Positions 1 to 9,409 of a stretch of 64,000 nucleotides of DNA are shown here, piece after piece. Within the stretch, counting starts at the first letter, position 1. Each line of letters starts with the position of its first letter. The notes below the pieces were generated by a model. The model did not search any database. It saw only the letters and a program-made list of their open reading frames with translations, and was not told the DNA's origin. The position numbers and the translations under genes are program-made. The stretch is taken from NCBI RefSeq assembly GCF_004216535.1, contig NZ_SGWX01000001.1, positions 186,001-250,000 on the forward strand, written 5' to 3'. This DNA is from Xylanimonas ulmi. GTDB taxonomy: Bacteria; Actinomycetota; Actinomycetes; Actinomycetales; Cellulomonadaceae.

Positions 1-315
1 GAGGGCGTCGTCGTGCCGACCATCGCGGCGGGCGCGACGCACGTCTACCACCAGTACACGATCCGTGTCGCCGAGGACCGCGACCGTGTCGTGGCGGCGC
101 TGCGCGAGGAGCACCAGGTCGGCTCGGGCGTCTACTACCCGATCCCGAACCACCGCCTCGACTCGCTCAAGCACTTCGCACCGGGCCTCGAGCTGCCCGA
201 GACGGAGAAGGCGGCGGCCCAGGTCATCTCGCTGCCGGTGCACCCGTCGCTCACACCAGGCGACCTCGAGCGCATCGTGCACGCGGTCAACACCGTTGTG
301 AAGGCGGGCGCCTGA
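1..315 (+). CDS. DegT/DnrJ/EryC1/StrS sugar aminotransferase, C-terminal part
   Basis: This is the 3' end of a gene that begins before the window; the frame is open from base 1 to the TGA at 313-315. About 104 residues are present, with the family's C-terminal pattern: a YHQYTIRV strand, the DRDRVVAAL helix and GVYYPIPNH, which forms part of the sugar-nucleotide site in PLP-dependent UDP-3-keto or 4-keto sugar aminotransferases. The PLP lysine lies upstream and is not visible. The stop overlaps the next start by one base (TGATG), so it is co-transcribed with the Gfo/Idh dehydrogenase. That pairing is typical of WlbC/WlbA in UDP-GlcNAc3NAc-uronic acid synthesis. The family is clear; the WlbC role is inferred from the neighbour. 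Confidence 0.88.
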   Translation, partial: EGVVVPTIAAGATHVYHQYTIRVAEDRDRVVAALREEHQVGSGVYYPIPNHRLDSLKHFAPGLELPETEKAAAQVISLPVHPSLTPGDLERIVHAVNTVVKAGA

Positions 316-1301
316 TGGGGAACCTGCGCGCCGGACTCCTCGGCATCGGCTCGATGGGCCGTCACCACGCGCGCGTGCTGCGGGAGATCGACGGCGTGGA
401 CCTGGTCGCCGTCGCGGATCCGGGCGGCGACAAGTTCGGCGTCGCACGCGACCTCGAGGTGCTGCCCGACGTCGAGAGCCTGATCGCCGCCGGACTGGAC
501 ATGGCGATGGTGGCCGTGCCGACGGCGTTCCACGAGGACGCCGCGCTCAAGCTGGCCGCCGCAGGCGTGCACACGATGGTCGAGAAGCCCATCGCGAACA
601 CGTCCGAGGAGGGCGAGCGCATGGCCAAGGCGTTCGCCGAGGCCGGCCTGGTCGGCGCCGTCGGGCACGTCGAGCGCTACAACCCCGCGCTGCAGGAGCT
701 GCGCCGCCGCATCGAGGCCGGAGAGCTCGGCGAGGTCTACCAGATCGCGACGCGCCGCCAGGGCCCGTTCCCGGCGCGTATCGCCGACGTCGGCGTGATC
801 AAGGACCTGGGCGCGCACGACTTCGATCTGACGGCGTGGGTCGCGCAGAGCGAGTACGCCTCGCTGTCGGCGCAGACGACGCACCGCTCAGGCCGCGAGC
901 ATGAGGACATGGTCGTGGCCACCGGCAAGCTCGCCAACGGCGTGATGGTCAACCACACCATCAACTGGCTCTCACCCATGAAGGAGCGCCTCACGGTCGT
1001 GACGGGTGAGCGTGGCGCCTTCGTCGCCGACACCTCGACCGGTGACCTCACCTTCTTCGCGAACGGCGTGATCCCGACCGAGTGGGAGGCCGTCACGGCG
1101 TTCCGCGGTGTGTCCGAGGGCAACATCACGCGGTTCGCGTTCGCCAAGCGTGAGCCGCTGCGGGTCGAGCAGGAGGCGTTCCGCGACGCGGTGCTCGGCA
1201 AGCCGGCGGACATCGTGACGATGGAGCAGGGGCTCAAGACGCTGCGGGTGTGCGAGGCCGTGCTCGAGTCAGCGAGAGATGATCGGACGCGCACGTTCTG
1301 A
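315..1301 (+). CDS. Gfo/Idh/MocA oxidoreductase, WlbA-like UDP-sugar 3-dehydrogenase
   Basis: A 328-residue NAD-dependent oxidoreductase. The N-terminal Rossmann glycine motif GIGSMG is at residues 10-15, the family EKP signature at 90-92, and GHVERYNPAL at 117-126, a stretch typical of UDP-GlcNAc(A) 3-dehydrogenases (WlbA/WbpB). The C-terminal half is the beta-sheet substrate domain with KDLGAHDFD near 163-171. Length is normal. It probably makes a 3-keto UDP-sugar for the aminotransferase that ends just before it. The acetyltransferase usually needed next in the pathway is not in the window. A hairpin follows at 1324-1359. A myo-inositol-type dehydrogenase is possible from the family alone, but the YNPAL context and the locus favour nucleotide sugar. 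Confidence 0.85.
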   Translation: MGNLRAGLLGIGSMGRHHARVLREIDGVDLVAVADPGGDKFGVARDLEVLPDVESLIAAGLDMAMVAVPTAFHEDAALKLAAAGVHTMVEKPIANTSEEGERMAKAFAEAGLVGAVGHVERYNPALQELRRRIEAGELGEVYQIATRRQGPFPARIADVGVIKDLGAHDFDLTAWVAQSEYASLSAQTTHRSGREHEDMVVATGKLANGVMVNHTINWLSPMKERLTVVTGERGAFVADTSTGDLTFFANGVIPTEWEAVTAFRGVSEGNITRFAFAKREPLRVEQEAFRDAVLGKPADIVTMEQGLKTLRVCEAVLESARDDRTRTF

Positions 1302-1323
1302 GTTGCCGGGTCTGAATGCCGCG

Positions 1324-1359
1324 AGAGCGGGGTTGGCCTTGTCGAGCCGACCCCGCTCT
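1324..1359 (+). terminator. Hairpin after the aminotransferase/dehydrogenase pair
   Basis: Arms 1324-1336 and 1347-1359 pair over 13 bp with one G-U wobble, around a 10-nt loop. It starts 22 nt after the stop of the Gfo/Idh gene. No T-run follows, as is common for actinobacterial terminators. Confidence 0.55.
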
Positions 1360-1674
1360 GCGTTGGTCCGGTCGGCGCCCAGGCACCGCAGGGCTACGTG
1401 AGAGTCGGCCCCAGAGGCGGTCCTGTGGCCCAGAGACCGGTCGGACCTGATGAGGGTTCATCGGCAACTGGGCGGACCGCTGCGGTGGCGCGAAAAGCTC
1501 GGTTCCGAGAACGACCAGGGATCCGGAGCACGCGGCCCGGCCGCGGCAGAGACGCCGCTGGTGTGCTCGACAGGCCAGTCGAGCACGCACGTGCGCTCGA
1601 GGACCGCCTCGACCCGCGGATCGCCGCCTTCGCCGCGGACTCGACGCTTGCTCCTGGGTAGCGCAGCGGCACCG
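1360..1674. other. Intergenic stretch without a recognisable gene
   Basis: About 315 bp between the hairpin and the next promoter. Open frames here are short, arginine-rich GC artefacts and none resembles a protein family. I see no RNA gene or repeat. Confidence 0.5.
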
Positions 1675-1686
1675 TAGAGTCTTCCC
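1675..1686 (+). promoter_or_regulatory. Leaderless promoter for the GT operon
   Basis: TAGAGT (1675-1680) fits the actinobacterial -10 TANNNT and lies 6 nt before the GTG at 1687. A weak -35-like TTGCTC is at 1648-1653, 21 nt upstream. Transcription would begin at or next to the start codon. Confidence 0.5.
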
Positions 1687-2862
1687 GTGAGTCATACGCC
1701 GCGAGTCATCATCGCGACACGGATCTATCAGCCAGAGGCGGCTGCGGCGTCGTTCCGGCTCGCGGCTCTCGCGACGGCGCTTGTGAGTGCCGGTGCGGAC
1801 GTCACCGTGCTGACCACACGGCCACCACGGGGCTTCGCGCTGACCGATTCAGGTCCCGTCCGCGTGCGGAGGGCGCGCGTGCTGCGCGACTCGCAGGGCT
1901 ACGTCCGTGGATACCTGCAGTACATGAGTTTTGACGTTCCGTTGTTCTTCCGGCTGCTGTTTTCCCCGCGCCCTGACATTGTCGTCGCCGAGCCTCCTCC
2001 CACGACGGGGCTCGTTGTGCGGTGGGTGTGTGCGCTAAGACGTGTCCCCTATGTGTACTACGCGGCCGACATCTGGTCTGACGCATCGGCCTCGCTCGAT
2101 GCGCCAGGTGTGGTCGTGAGGCTCCTGCGCGTTGTGGAGTCAACGGTGCTACGGGGTGCTCAGAGCGTGATCGCCGTCACTGGCGGGCTCGCCGCGCGGG
2201 CGCGTGACTTGGGCGCGCGGCGCGTCGAGGTGGTGCGCAACGGCGTCGACACCGCGGTGTTCAGTCCGGACGGCTCCACGTCCTCGGAGGCCCCCGTGCG
2301 GGCGTACGCGGTCTACGCGGGCACCGCGTCGGAATGGCAGGGGGCTGAGGTGTTCGTGCAGGCGATGCGCCAGGTCCTGACTCGTGTCCCGGAAGCGTCG
2401 CTCATCTTTATCGGCCAGGGCAGTGCTTGGGACGGGATCGCTGAGACGGCACACGCTTTGCCGGATGGTGGGCGCTGCGTGCGGATGCTCGGGCCGGTGC
2501 CGCCGGCGGAGGTGTCGTCATGGTTGCGGGGGGCGCGTGCGGCGCTCGTGAGCTTACGCCCCGGCCAGGGTTACGACTTCGCCTTCCCGACCAAGGTGCT
2601 CGCTGGACTCGCATCGGGTGCGCCGGTGCTCTACGTCGGTCCCGGCGAGGCCGCCGAGACGATCACGCGTGTCGGGCTCGGCCGGGCCGTCCCGTTCAAG
2701 GTCGACGCGGTCGCGAACGCGCTCGCCGAGATGCTGGCCCAGCCCGTTCTGGAGGAGGAGAGGCGGCGGCTGTCGACGTGGGTGGAGGCGAACCTCTCCG
2801 CTAGCAAGATGGGGTCGGACGCGGCACGCTGCGTTCTTGCCTCTGTTCGGCGGCAGCCATGA
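1687..2862 (+). CDS. Glycosyltransferase family 4 (GT-B)
   Basis: A 391-residue cytoplasmic glycosyltransferase. The N-terminal Rossmann half starts RVIIATRIYQPEAAAASFRLA, the acceptor-side pattern of WcaI-like GT4 enzymes. The C-terminal donor half has the AGTASEWQGAEVFVQAM stretch and TKVLAGLASGAPVLYVGPGEAAETI, where the usual E-x7-E donor motif is relaxed. Start GTG 1687 is chosen because a TANNNT box ends 6 nt upstream. It opens an operon in which each gene overlaps the next by 4 nt up to 5902. It should add one sugar to a lipid-linked glycan; donor and acceptor cannot be read from the sequence. Confidence 0.85.
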   Translation: MSHTPRVIIATRIYQPEAAAASFRLAALATALVSAGADVTVLTTRPPRGFALTDSGPVRVRRARVLRDSQGYVRGYLQYMSFDVPLFFRLLFSPRPDIVVAEPPPTTGLVVRWVCALRRVPYVYYAADIWSDASASLDAPGVVVRLLRVVESTVLRGAQSVIAVTGGLAARARDLGARRVEVVRNGVDTAVFSPDGSTSSEAPVRAYAVYAGTASEWQGAEVFVQAMRQVLTRVPEASLIFIGQGSAWDGIAETAHALPDGGRCVRMLGPVPPAEVSSWLRGARAALVSLRPGQGYDFAFPTKVLAGLASGAPVLYVGPGEAAETITRVGLGRAVPFKVDAVANALAEMLAQPVLEEERRRLSTWVEANLSASKMGSDAARCVLASVRRQP

Positions 2863-4094
2863 GCGGTGTGCTGGCCCAGGTCACGCGCGTCGGCGCCTCC
2901 GCGTGGAGGCGTGTTCCCCTTCGAGCGCGGCGATTCGCCTGGCGGGTCGCTGGTCTGTTGCCGGTCACGGTCATCGCAAGGGTGCAGGCGCTCGCCTCGG
3001 GACGTCGGTACATCGCACCTGCGCGTCTTGGGGTCCCCGATGCGCCGGTGAGACTCCTTGTCGCGCCTGCGAACTTTGCCGGCCAGGGACATGCGTGGGC
3101 GCATGCCGCGGAGCGGTCGCTCCCGGGCGTGGCGGCGCGGAATCTCGCATTCGGCACCGCGTTCGGGTTCCCCTCCGATGTCGACGTTCCGCCCAGCGTG
3201 GCCTGGTCGAGGGCGTGGGCGCGCAGCGCTCGACGTGACGTGTACCGCTACAGCCATGTGCTCGTCGAGGCGGAGCGTGCGCTGCTGCCGGGCGTCGAGC
3301 GCGACGTCTCAAAGGCGATTGCTGACCTGCGTGGGCGGGGCGTCTCGGTGGCCACCGTCTGTCACGGAAGCGACATCCGGTCGCCGTCGGCCCATGCAGA
3401 CCGTGAGCCTTGGTCGCCGTTCGCGCTGGACACGTACAAGGACGCGCAGGTGCTCCAAGCGCAGGCGGAGAGGAACCGCGCACTGCTGGAGGATCTGCGC
3501 GCCGCGGACGTGCCGGCGTTCGTGTCAACGCCCGACCTGCTGCTCGATGTGCCATGGGGCACATGGCTTCCTGTGGTCGTCGACGTCGACGCGTGGAGCG
3601 CCGATACCGTGCCGCTCGCGGGCGAGGTGCCGGTGGTTGTCCACGCCCCGAGCCGAAGCGCGCTCAAGGGCACCGACGTCATCGATCCTGTTCTCCGGGG
3701 CCTCCATCGCTCTGGGTTGATTGAGTATCGGTCGGCATCCGGTCTAGACCGCGACGGGATGCAGAAGCTGTACCGCGGGGCGGATGTCGTCGTCGACCAA
3801 CTGCGGATGGGTATCTACGGGGTCGCCGCGTGTGAGGCGCTGGCCGCAGGGCGCGTCGTCATCTCACAAGTCAGCGACCAAGTCAGAGCAGCGGCCCGTG
3901 ACGCGTCGGGTCAGGACCTCCCAGTCGTCCAGGCGACTCCCGACACACTGGAGGAGACGATTCGCGGAGTGCTTGACGACGTCACCGGCGCCAGGAACGT
4001 CGCGTCCCGAGGACCGGGGTTCGTGCGACAACTCCACGACGGGCGCGCCTCGGCCCGTGTGCTGCGGCCTTTCGTTCTGGGGGCCGCGTCATGA
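2859..4094 (+). CDS. Glycosyltransferase-like protein (GT-B, divergent)
   Basis: A 411-residue protein starting at the ATG that overlaps the previous stop (ATGA). The recognisable part is C-terminal: VVVHAPSRSALKGTDVIDPV, then LYRGADVVVDQLRMG and YGVAACEALAAGRVVIS, the nucleotide-sugar-binding end of GT4-like enzymes. An HGSDIRSP stretch in the middle is often seen in actinobacterial cell-surface GTs. The first 150 residues are poorly conserved and basic. It overlaps the ABC flippase gene by 4 nt. Donor specificity is unknown. Confidence 0.72.
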   Translation: MSGVLAQVTRVGASAWRRVPLRARRFAWRVAGLLPVTVIARVQALASGRRYIAPARLGVPDAPVRLLVAPANFAGQGHAWAHAAERSLPGVAARNLAFGTAFGFPSDVDVPPSVAWSRAWARSARRDVYRYSHVLVEAERALLPGVERDVSKAIADLRGRGVSVATVCHGSDIRSPSAHADREPWSPFALDTYKDAQVLQAQAERNRALLEDLRAADVPAFVSTPDLLLDVPWGTWLPVVVDVDAWSADTVPLAGEVPVVVHAPSRSALKGTDVIDPVLRGLHRSGLIEYRSASGLDRDGMQKLYRGADVVVDQLRMGIYGVAACEALAAGRVVISQVSDQVRAAARDASGQDLPVVQATPDTLEETIRGVLDDVTGARNVASRGPGFVRQLHDGRASARVLRPFVLGAAS

Positions 4095-5902
4095 AGCAGA
4101 TCCTCAAGGCTGTCCGGGAGGTCTTTCCGCTCCTGCCCCAGGGCGCGCGTCGCTTCTGCGCAGGCTATGCCGTCGTCACCTGCCTGCTCTCCGTGCTCGA
4201 TGTCCTGGCGCTCGCCCTTGTCGCGGCCGTCACCGCACCCCTCGTCGCGGGGACGGCCGTTCGCTTCCCTGTGATCGGTGACGTCTCCGGTCAGGGTCTG
4301 GTCTGGATGCTCGTCGTCGTCTCGGCGCTCATAGTCGTCAAGGGCGTGCTCGCTCTCGCGGCGAGCTGGGTCGCGACCCGCCGCTTCGCCCGGTTCGAGT
4401 TGGAGATCGGTGACCGGCTCTTTGGCGCCTACATCCGGGCGCCGTGGATTCAGCGGCTTCAGCGCAGCACTGCCCAACTTGTCCGGATGGCTGACGTCGG
4501 AATTGCGGCGGTGACGACAGGCTTCCTGCTACCCGTGGTCGGGCTTCCCGCTCTGATCACCACGTTCGTCGTCGTGATCGGTGTATTGGTCGTCGCGGCG
4601 CCCCTGACCGCGCTCGTCACCCTCATCTACCTCGGATTCGTCGGGGGAGTCCTCTATCTCGTCGTCTCCCGCAGGGCGATCCGGTCGGGGCGGGTGAACC
4701 GTGACGTCTCATTCCGAGTCGCGTCACTGATGAGCGAGATGATGGGCGCGCTCAAAGAGATCACGCTGCGCGACAAGGCCGGCGAAGTCGCCGCCGTCGT
4801 CCACGAGCGTCGGATCGCAGCGACGAGCGCAAGGGCGAGCATCGCGTTCCTCGGCCAGGTACCGAGGTATGTGCTCGAGTCTGCGCTGGTCCTTGGGTTC
4901 CTCGTCGTCGGCGGCGTGTCGTACCTGACGTCCGGGGCGGGGGGCGCGTTCACCGCGATCGCACTGTTCGGTGTCGCGGGCTTTCGAATCATCCCGTCGT
5001 TGACGGCGTTCCAGTCGGTGCTCACCAGCGCTTCCTCGAACTTGCCGCAGGTCACAGCTGTCATCTCCGACATTCACGCCGCCGAGCGGTACGCCGCCGA
5101 GAACGAGCAACTCGGGCGCCGCCGTATTGAGGGGCGCCCCCGCGAGCTACGACTGAACGACGTGTCGTTCACCTATCCAGGTGCGGAGACACCTGCCGTG
5201 CGGGATGTGGATCTCACTATTCCCATCGGTAGCACGGTTGCTCTCGTGGGCGCGTCCGGGTCCGGGAAGTCCACCCTTGTCGACCTGATTCTCGGGCTGC
5301 TAACGCCGTCTGCAGGCTCGATCGACCTGGACGGCACTCCGATCGGCGACGTTCTCGGGGACTGGCGCGCGCGTGTGGGCTACGTGCCGCAGGAGGTCGC
5401 GCTGTTTGACGCCAGCGTTGCGCAGAACGTCGCGCTCGCTTGGGACGAGTCCGCGGATGACCAGCGAGTTCGTTCGGCGCTCGCTCAAGCACAACTCCTC
5501 GATGTGGTCGCGGCTCGGCCCGGAGGCCTCGACGCACCGATCGGCGAGCGTGGCGGGGCGCTCTCTGGCGGCCAGCGACAGCGACTCGGAATCGCACGTG
5601 CCTTGTATGGCGACCCGCTGGTGCTGGTGCTCGACGAGGCCACGAGCGCGCTCGACACCCAGACTGAGGCCCAGGTCGCCGCTGCGATCGCAGAGCTCAG
5701 CGGCGATGTCACTGTCGTCGCAGTCGCCCACCGGCTCGCCACGATCCGGCACAGTGACCAGGTATGTTTCATGAGTGATGCGCGCATCGTCGCCGTCGGC
5801 ACGTTCGATGACCTGGTGGCGCGGGTTCCCGAGTTCGCCGCGCAGGCCGCGCTGGCCGGACTCGCCGAGGAACAGGGCACGGACGGAGCGTGGTCGAAGT
5901 GA
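4091..5902 (+). CDS. ABC exporter/flippase, fused membrane and ATPase domains
   Basis: A 603-residue half-transporter of the MsbA/PglK type. Residues about 1-320 carry six hydrophobic segments. The ATPase domain has Walker A GASGSGKST near 384-392, the signature LSGGQRQRLGIARAL near 491-505 and Walker B LVLVLDEATSALD near 512-524. All catalytic residues are present and it would work as a homodimer. It lies inside a GT operon with 4-nt overlaps on both sides, so flipping of a lipid-linked oligosaccharide (PglK-like) is the best inference; a drug or lipid exporter is less likely here. Confidence 0.88.
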   Translation: MKQILKAVREVFPLLPQGARRFCAGYAVVTCLLSVLDVLALALVAAVTAPLVAGTAVRFPVIGDVSGQGLVWMLVVVSALIVVKGVLALAASWVATRRFARFELEIGDRLFGAYIRAPWIQRLQRSTAQLVRMADVGIAAVTTGFLLPVVGLPALITTFVVVIGVLVVAAPLTALVTLIYLGFVGGVLYLVVSRRAIRSGRVNRDVSFRVASLMSEMMGALKEITLRDKAGEVAAVVHERRIAATSARASIAFLGQVPRYVLESALVLGFLVVGGVSYLTSGAGGAFTAIALFGVAGFRIIPSLTAFQSVLTSASSNLPQVTAVISDIHAAERYAAENEQLGRRRIEGRPRELRLNDVSFTYPGAETPAVRDVDLTIPIGSTVALVGASGSGKSTLVDLILGLLTPSAGSIDLDGTPIGDVLGDWRARVGYVPQEVALFDASVAQNVALAWDESADDQRVRSALAQAQLLDVVAARPGGLDAPIGERGGALSGGQRQRLGIARALYGDPLVLVLDEATSALDTQTEAQVAAAIAELSGDVTVVAVAHRLATIRHSDQVCFMSDARIVAVGTFDDLVARVPEFAAQAALAGLAEEQGTDGAWSK

Positions 5903-6996
5903 CCCTTCGCGTCGACATGGTCGTGGCCCTGCATGACCCGCGCCGTCCCATCGAGCGGGCTGTGGCGTCGCTGCTTGCCGACGGCGTGCCCGTTCGCGTC
6001 ACCGTGGTGTGCCACGGGATCGACCCGTCGCCGATCGCCGAAAGGTTGGCGACCGTCGGGGCAGTCCCCGGATCGGTTCGCGTCGTGGCGTTCGCCGACG
6101 GAGTCCAGAGCCCGACAGGTCCGTTCATGTACGGGCTGCGTATGGCGACAGCAGAACACGTGGGAATCATGGGCTCGGACGACTGGCTCGATCCTGGAGC
6201 GCTCCGAGCCTGGCTGGAGGCCGCTGATTTGGGCGCCGACGTGGTTGTCGGCAGGTTGCGCCATCAGTCCGGGCAGACGGTCCGGGCTCCGCTGGTCCGC
6301 CCGTGGCGTACTCGTCGTCTGGACCCGGTGCGCGACCGGCTCGCCTATCGCACGGCACCTCTGGGGCTCTTCCGTCGGTGCTTGCTCAGCGACCCCGAGT
6401 GGAGCCTCACGCCGGGGCTGCGTACGGGCGACGACCTCGCGTTTGGCGTCCGCATCTGGACGTCGGCAGCGCGGATCGACTATCCCCGCGGCAGAGCCGC
6501 GTACGTCATCGGTTCCGATGCCACAGAGCGCGTGACCACCGCGCCCCATCCCGTGAGCGACGTTCTCGCGCCCATCGAACACCTACTGGACCGGCCATGG
6601 TTCGCGGACCTTCCCGCCCCCGTGCGTCGAGCGGTGGCGATCAAACTCGTCCGCGTCCATCTCCTGGGCGCCGTCGCTGCGCGTACTGAAGCGAGCCGTT
6701 GGATGCCGGGCGAACCCGAGCGCCTGGCGCACGTTCTCGCACGCTGCGTCGCCCAGGCTCCGAACGTCCCCGCGCCGTTCAGTCGGGCGGACCGCTGCGT
6801 CATCGACGCGGCGTTGCGTCCCGGCGTGAGCGCGGTCACGCTAGCGGCGGTGGCCGAGCGCCGACGGACCGCGTCGCGCCTGGACGGTGTGCTCACCGCG
6901 CGCCTGCGCGATGCGCTCATGCGCGAGAGTACCGCCCGGCGCTACCTCAACTATGCTTTGTCCCGCTTCGTCGAGCGGGTCCGAGGAGATCGATGA
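5899..6996 (+). CDS. Glycosyltransferase family 2 (GT-A)
   Basis: 365 residues. The start is GTG 5899, which overlaps the ABC gene stop as GTGA; an earlier in-frame GTG at 5890 is less likely. The GT-A fold begins VDMVVALHDPRRPIERAVASLL and has the metal-binding region GIMGSDDWLDPGA near residues 89-101. The C-terminal half has RLAYRTAPLGLF and a TGDDLAFGVRIW motif resembling the GT2 ED/DD catalytic segment. It is clearly paralogous to the gene at 10515-11612 (same HDPRR start, MGSDD core and RDRLAYR block). It overlaps the next gene by 4 nt. Confidence 0.82.
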   Translation: MTLRVDMVVALHDPRRPIERAVASLLADGVPVRVTVVCHGIDPSPIAERLATVGAVPGSVRVVAFADGVQSPTGPFMYGLRMATAEHVGIMGSDDWLDPGALRAWLEAADLGADVVVGRLRHQSGQTVRAPLVRPWRTRRLDPVRDRLAYRTAPLGLFRRCLLSDPEWSLTPGLRTGDDLAFGVRIWTSAARIDYPRGRAAYVIGSDATERVTTAPHPVSDVLAPIEHLLDRPWFADLPAPVRRAVAIKLVRVHLLGAVAARTEASRWMPGEPERLAHVLARCVAQAPNVPAPFSRADRCVIDAALRPGVSAVTLAAVAERRRTASRLDGVLTARLRDALMRESTARRYLNYALSRFVERVRGDR

Positions 6997-8132
6997 CCAC
7001 CCAGCGCACCCGTCCCACGATGGTGATTGTCGCGTTCTCGCCCCTCGCGCGCGATGCACGTGTGCTCAAGCAGATCCGACACTTCGCCGACCACTACGCC
7101 GTCACCACTGTGGGGTATGGGCCGGTGCCCGACCCGAGGGTTGAGCACCTTGAGCTCCCGGCTTCTTCTCAAAACGAACTCGACGGGCGGCTAATCACGT
7201 TGCGCGCCTACCGCTTGGCGCACCGTGCAGTCCCTGCGGTGCGGGCGACACGCGCGCTGCTGCGCGGGCGGCGCTTCGACGTTGGGATCGCCGACGACGT
7301 CGAGACCATCCCGGTGGTGTTTGGCGTTGTCGACAGGACGAGCGTGCTCGCTGACCTGCACGAGTACTCGCCACGCCTGCATGAGGAGAATGCCGCTTGG
7401 AATCGCCGCATCGCGCCGTACTACGCGTGGCTCACCAGGCGCTTCGCCGCGCGTTCCGGAGTGGTCACCACGGTGGGACAGGGGCTCGCGGACGAGTACC
7501 TGCGCTCGGAGGGCGTGCGCTGCCAGGTGGTCACGAATGCGGCGCCGTACGCCGAACTCGCGCCCGCGCCCGTAGGTGGGAACATCCGGCTGGTCCACTC
7601 GGGCGCTTGCCTGCGCAATCGGCAGCTCATGGAAATGATCGACGCGGTCGCAGCATCGAGCACGCCCGTGAGCCTCGACCTCTACCTCACGCCCAACGAT
7701 CCCCAATACCTCCAAGAGCTCCGCGATCGGGCGGCGTCGTTGTCGAATGTCCGGGTCAACGACGCTGTGCCTTACGAGTCGCTGGTGGCGACGCTGAACG
7801 GGTTTGACGTCGGCATCGCGCTGATCCCTCCCGTCACGTTCTCTTATCGGTGGTCGTTGCCCAACAAGCTTTTCGACTACGTGCAGGCGCGGCTCGCTGT
7901 CGCCATTGGGCCGTCGCCGGAGATGGCCCGGATTGTCGAAGACCACCGCCTCGGGCCGATCGCTGATGGATTTGCGACAGGCGATCTGACGAATCTCCTT
8001 GACGCGCTCACACCTGAGGCGGTGACGCGGTTCAAGGCTGCGTCACACGCCGCGGCGCGCGAGCTCTCCGCCGGGACCCAGATCGCCGTATGGGAGCGTC
8101 TTGTCCGCTCGCTTCCGGGGAGCCGCCGGTGA
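6993..8132 (+). CDS. Glycosyltransferase family 4-like, paralog A
   Basis: 379 residues from ATG 6993, preceded by GAGGAG and overlapping the previous stop (ATGA); longer frames upstream only shadow the GT2 gene. It starts MVIVAFSPLARDARVLKQIRH, the GT-B opening seen in GT4 enzymes that process D-A-R-V-L-K-Q acceptor helices. The C-terminal half has NGFDVGIALIPP followed by WSLPNKLFDYVQARLAVAIG, the donor-binding loop in which Pro-Asn-Lys-hydrophobic replaces the classical E-x7-E. It is a close paralog of the next gene, so the pair arose by tandem duplication. Confidence 0.83.
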   Translation: MTTQRTRPTMVIVAFSPLARDARVLKQIRHFADHYAVTTVGYGPVPDPRVEHLELPASSQNELDGRLITLRAYRLAHRAVPAVRATRALLRGRRFDVGIADDVETIPVVFGVVDRTSVLADLHEYSPRLHEENAAWNRRIAPYYAWLTRRFAARSGVVTTVGQGLADEYLRSEGVRCQVVTNAAPYAELAPAPVGGNIRLVHSGACLRNRQLMEMIDAVAASSTPVSLDLYLTPNDPQYLQELRDRAASLSNVRVNDAVPYESLVATLNGFDVGIALIPPVTFSYRWSLPNKLFDYVQARLAVAIGPSPEMARIVEDHRLGPIADGFATGDLTNLLDALTPEAVTRFKAASHAAARELSAGTQIAVWERLVRSLPGSRR

Positions 8133-9259
8133 GTGCGCGCCCGACCGTCTTGGTTCTGTCGTTCTCGATCATCGCCGCCGACGCCCGCGTGCTCAAACAG
8201 GTGCGGCTGCTCGCCTCTGACTTCGATGTCGTCACGTGTGGCCACGGCCCGCAGCCCGAGGGGACCGTCGAGCACATCGAGGTGCCCGTCGAGCACCAGG
8301 CATGGGTCAAGGACCCGCGGTGGCTGCTGCTGCGTCAGTACCGTCGCGTGTATCGCACCAACCCCGCGGTTGCGTACGCACGGCCGCTGCTGAAGCGCCG
8401 CCGGTTCGACGTCGTCCTCGCCGACGACATCGAGACAGTGCCGCTGGCGCTCGACCTCGCGCCGCTCGGGGGCGTGCATGCCGACTTGCACGAGTACGCG
8501 CCCGGGCAGCGGTCCGAGTTGCGCAGGTGGCGCTGGTTCGTCCGGCCCTACGTGCGCTGGCTGTGCCGACGGTTCGTGCCTCAGGCGGCGAGCGTCACCA
8601 CCGTCGGGCCGAGCATCGCCGAGCGGTTCCGACGAGAGTTCGGCTTCTCCGCCGAGGTCGTGATGAACGCGGCCCCGCTCGCCGACCACGCTCCCGGCAC
8701 GGTCACGGAGCCCATCCGCCTCGTGCACAGTGGCATCGCGCAAGCGAACCGCCATCTGGAACTCATGATCGAGGCAGTCGAGAACGCTGCCCGGCCTGTG
8801 ACGCTCGACCTCTTCCTCATGGCGAACGATCAGGACTATGTTGACCGGCTCACGACAATGACCGCTGGTTCTGCGCGCGTGCGGGTCCGGGGTCCTGTGC
8901 CGTACAACGAACTCGTCACCACACTCAACGGCTACGACGTCGGGGTGTTCCTCCTGCCGCCAGTCAACGAGAACTACCGCTGGGCCTTGCCGAACAAGCT
9001 GTTCGACTTCGTGCAAGCGCGCCTGGGCGTCATCGTGGGTCCCTCGGTCGAGATGGCCAAACTCGTGCGCGAGCACGGCCTCGGGGCCGTGACCGAGGGG
9101 TTCACGGCGCAGGATCTCACTCACGTCATCAACGGGCTCACGCCGCAGCTCGTGCGAGGGTGGCGGCAGGCCGCCGACGCCGCCGCCCGCGAGCTCTCCG
9201 CCGAAGAGCAATCCGGGCCGTGGCTCGAGGCCATCCGACGTCTGGCGGCGCGTGGCTGA
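8129..9259 (+). CDS. Glycosyltransferase family 4-like, paralog B
   Basis: 376 residues from GTG 8129 (GTGA overlap with the previous stop); a longer frame from ATG 8090 lies inside the upstream gene. It shares with its neighbour the ADARVLKQVRLLASDFDVVT start, a HADLHEYAPGQ stretch, NGYDVGVFLLPPV and WALPNKLFDFVQARLGVIVG. The two probably add related sugars or successive residues. It ends the tightly coupled block; 150 nt separate it from the next start. Confidence 0.83.
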   Translation: MSARPTVLVLSFSIIAADARVLKQVRLLASDFDVVTCGHGPQPEGTVEHIEVPVEHQAWVKDPRWLLLRQYRRVYRTNPAVAYARPLLKRRRFDVVLADDIETVPLALDLAPLGGVHADLHEYAPGQRSELRRWRWFVRPYVRWLCRRFVPQAASVTTVGPSIAERFRREFGFSAEVVMNAAPLADHAPGTVTEPIRLVHSGIAQANRHLELMIEAVENAARPVTLDLFLMANDQDYVDRLTTMTAGSARVRVRGPVPYNELVTTLNGYDVGVFLLPPVNENYRWALPNKLFDFVQARLGVIVGPSVEMAKLVREHGLGAVTEGFTAQDLTHVINGLTPQLVRGWRQAADAAARELSAEEQSGPWLEAIRRLAARG

Positions 9260-9396
9260 GGCGTCTGTGCCGTTCGTTCGCTGGCGGTCGTGGGCGTGCT
9301 GCGACCATGTGAGGGTGGCATCGTCGCGTTTGGACGCATCTGCCACCTCCAGCTGGCATACCGCGCCCTTGCCCTCGGTGGCGCCGGGGCCACTGA

Positions 9397-9409
9397 TACG
9401 GTCGGCCGC
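9397..9409 (+). promoter_or_regulatory. Leaderless promoter within the GT block
   Basis: TACGGT (9397-9402) ends 7 nt before GTG 9410. A TTGCCC at 9369-9374 sits 22 nt upstream. A 7-bp hairpin (9314-9320 with 9341-9347) lies in the same gap and may end the preceding transcript. Confidence 0.45.
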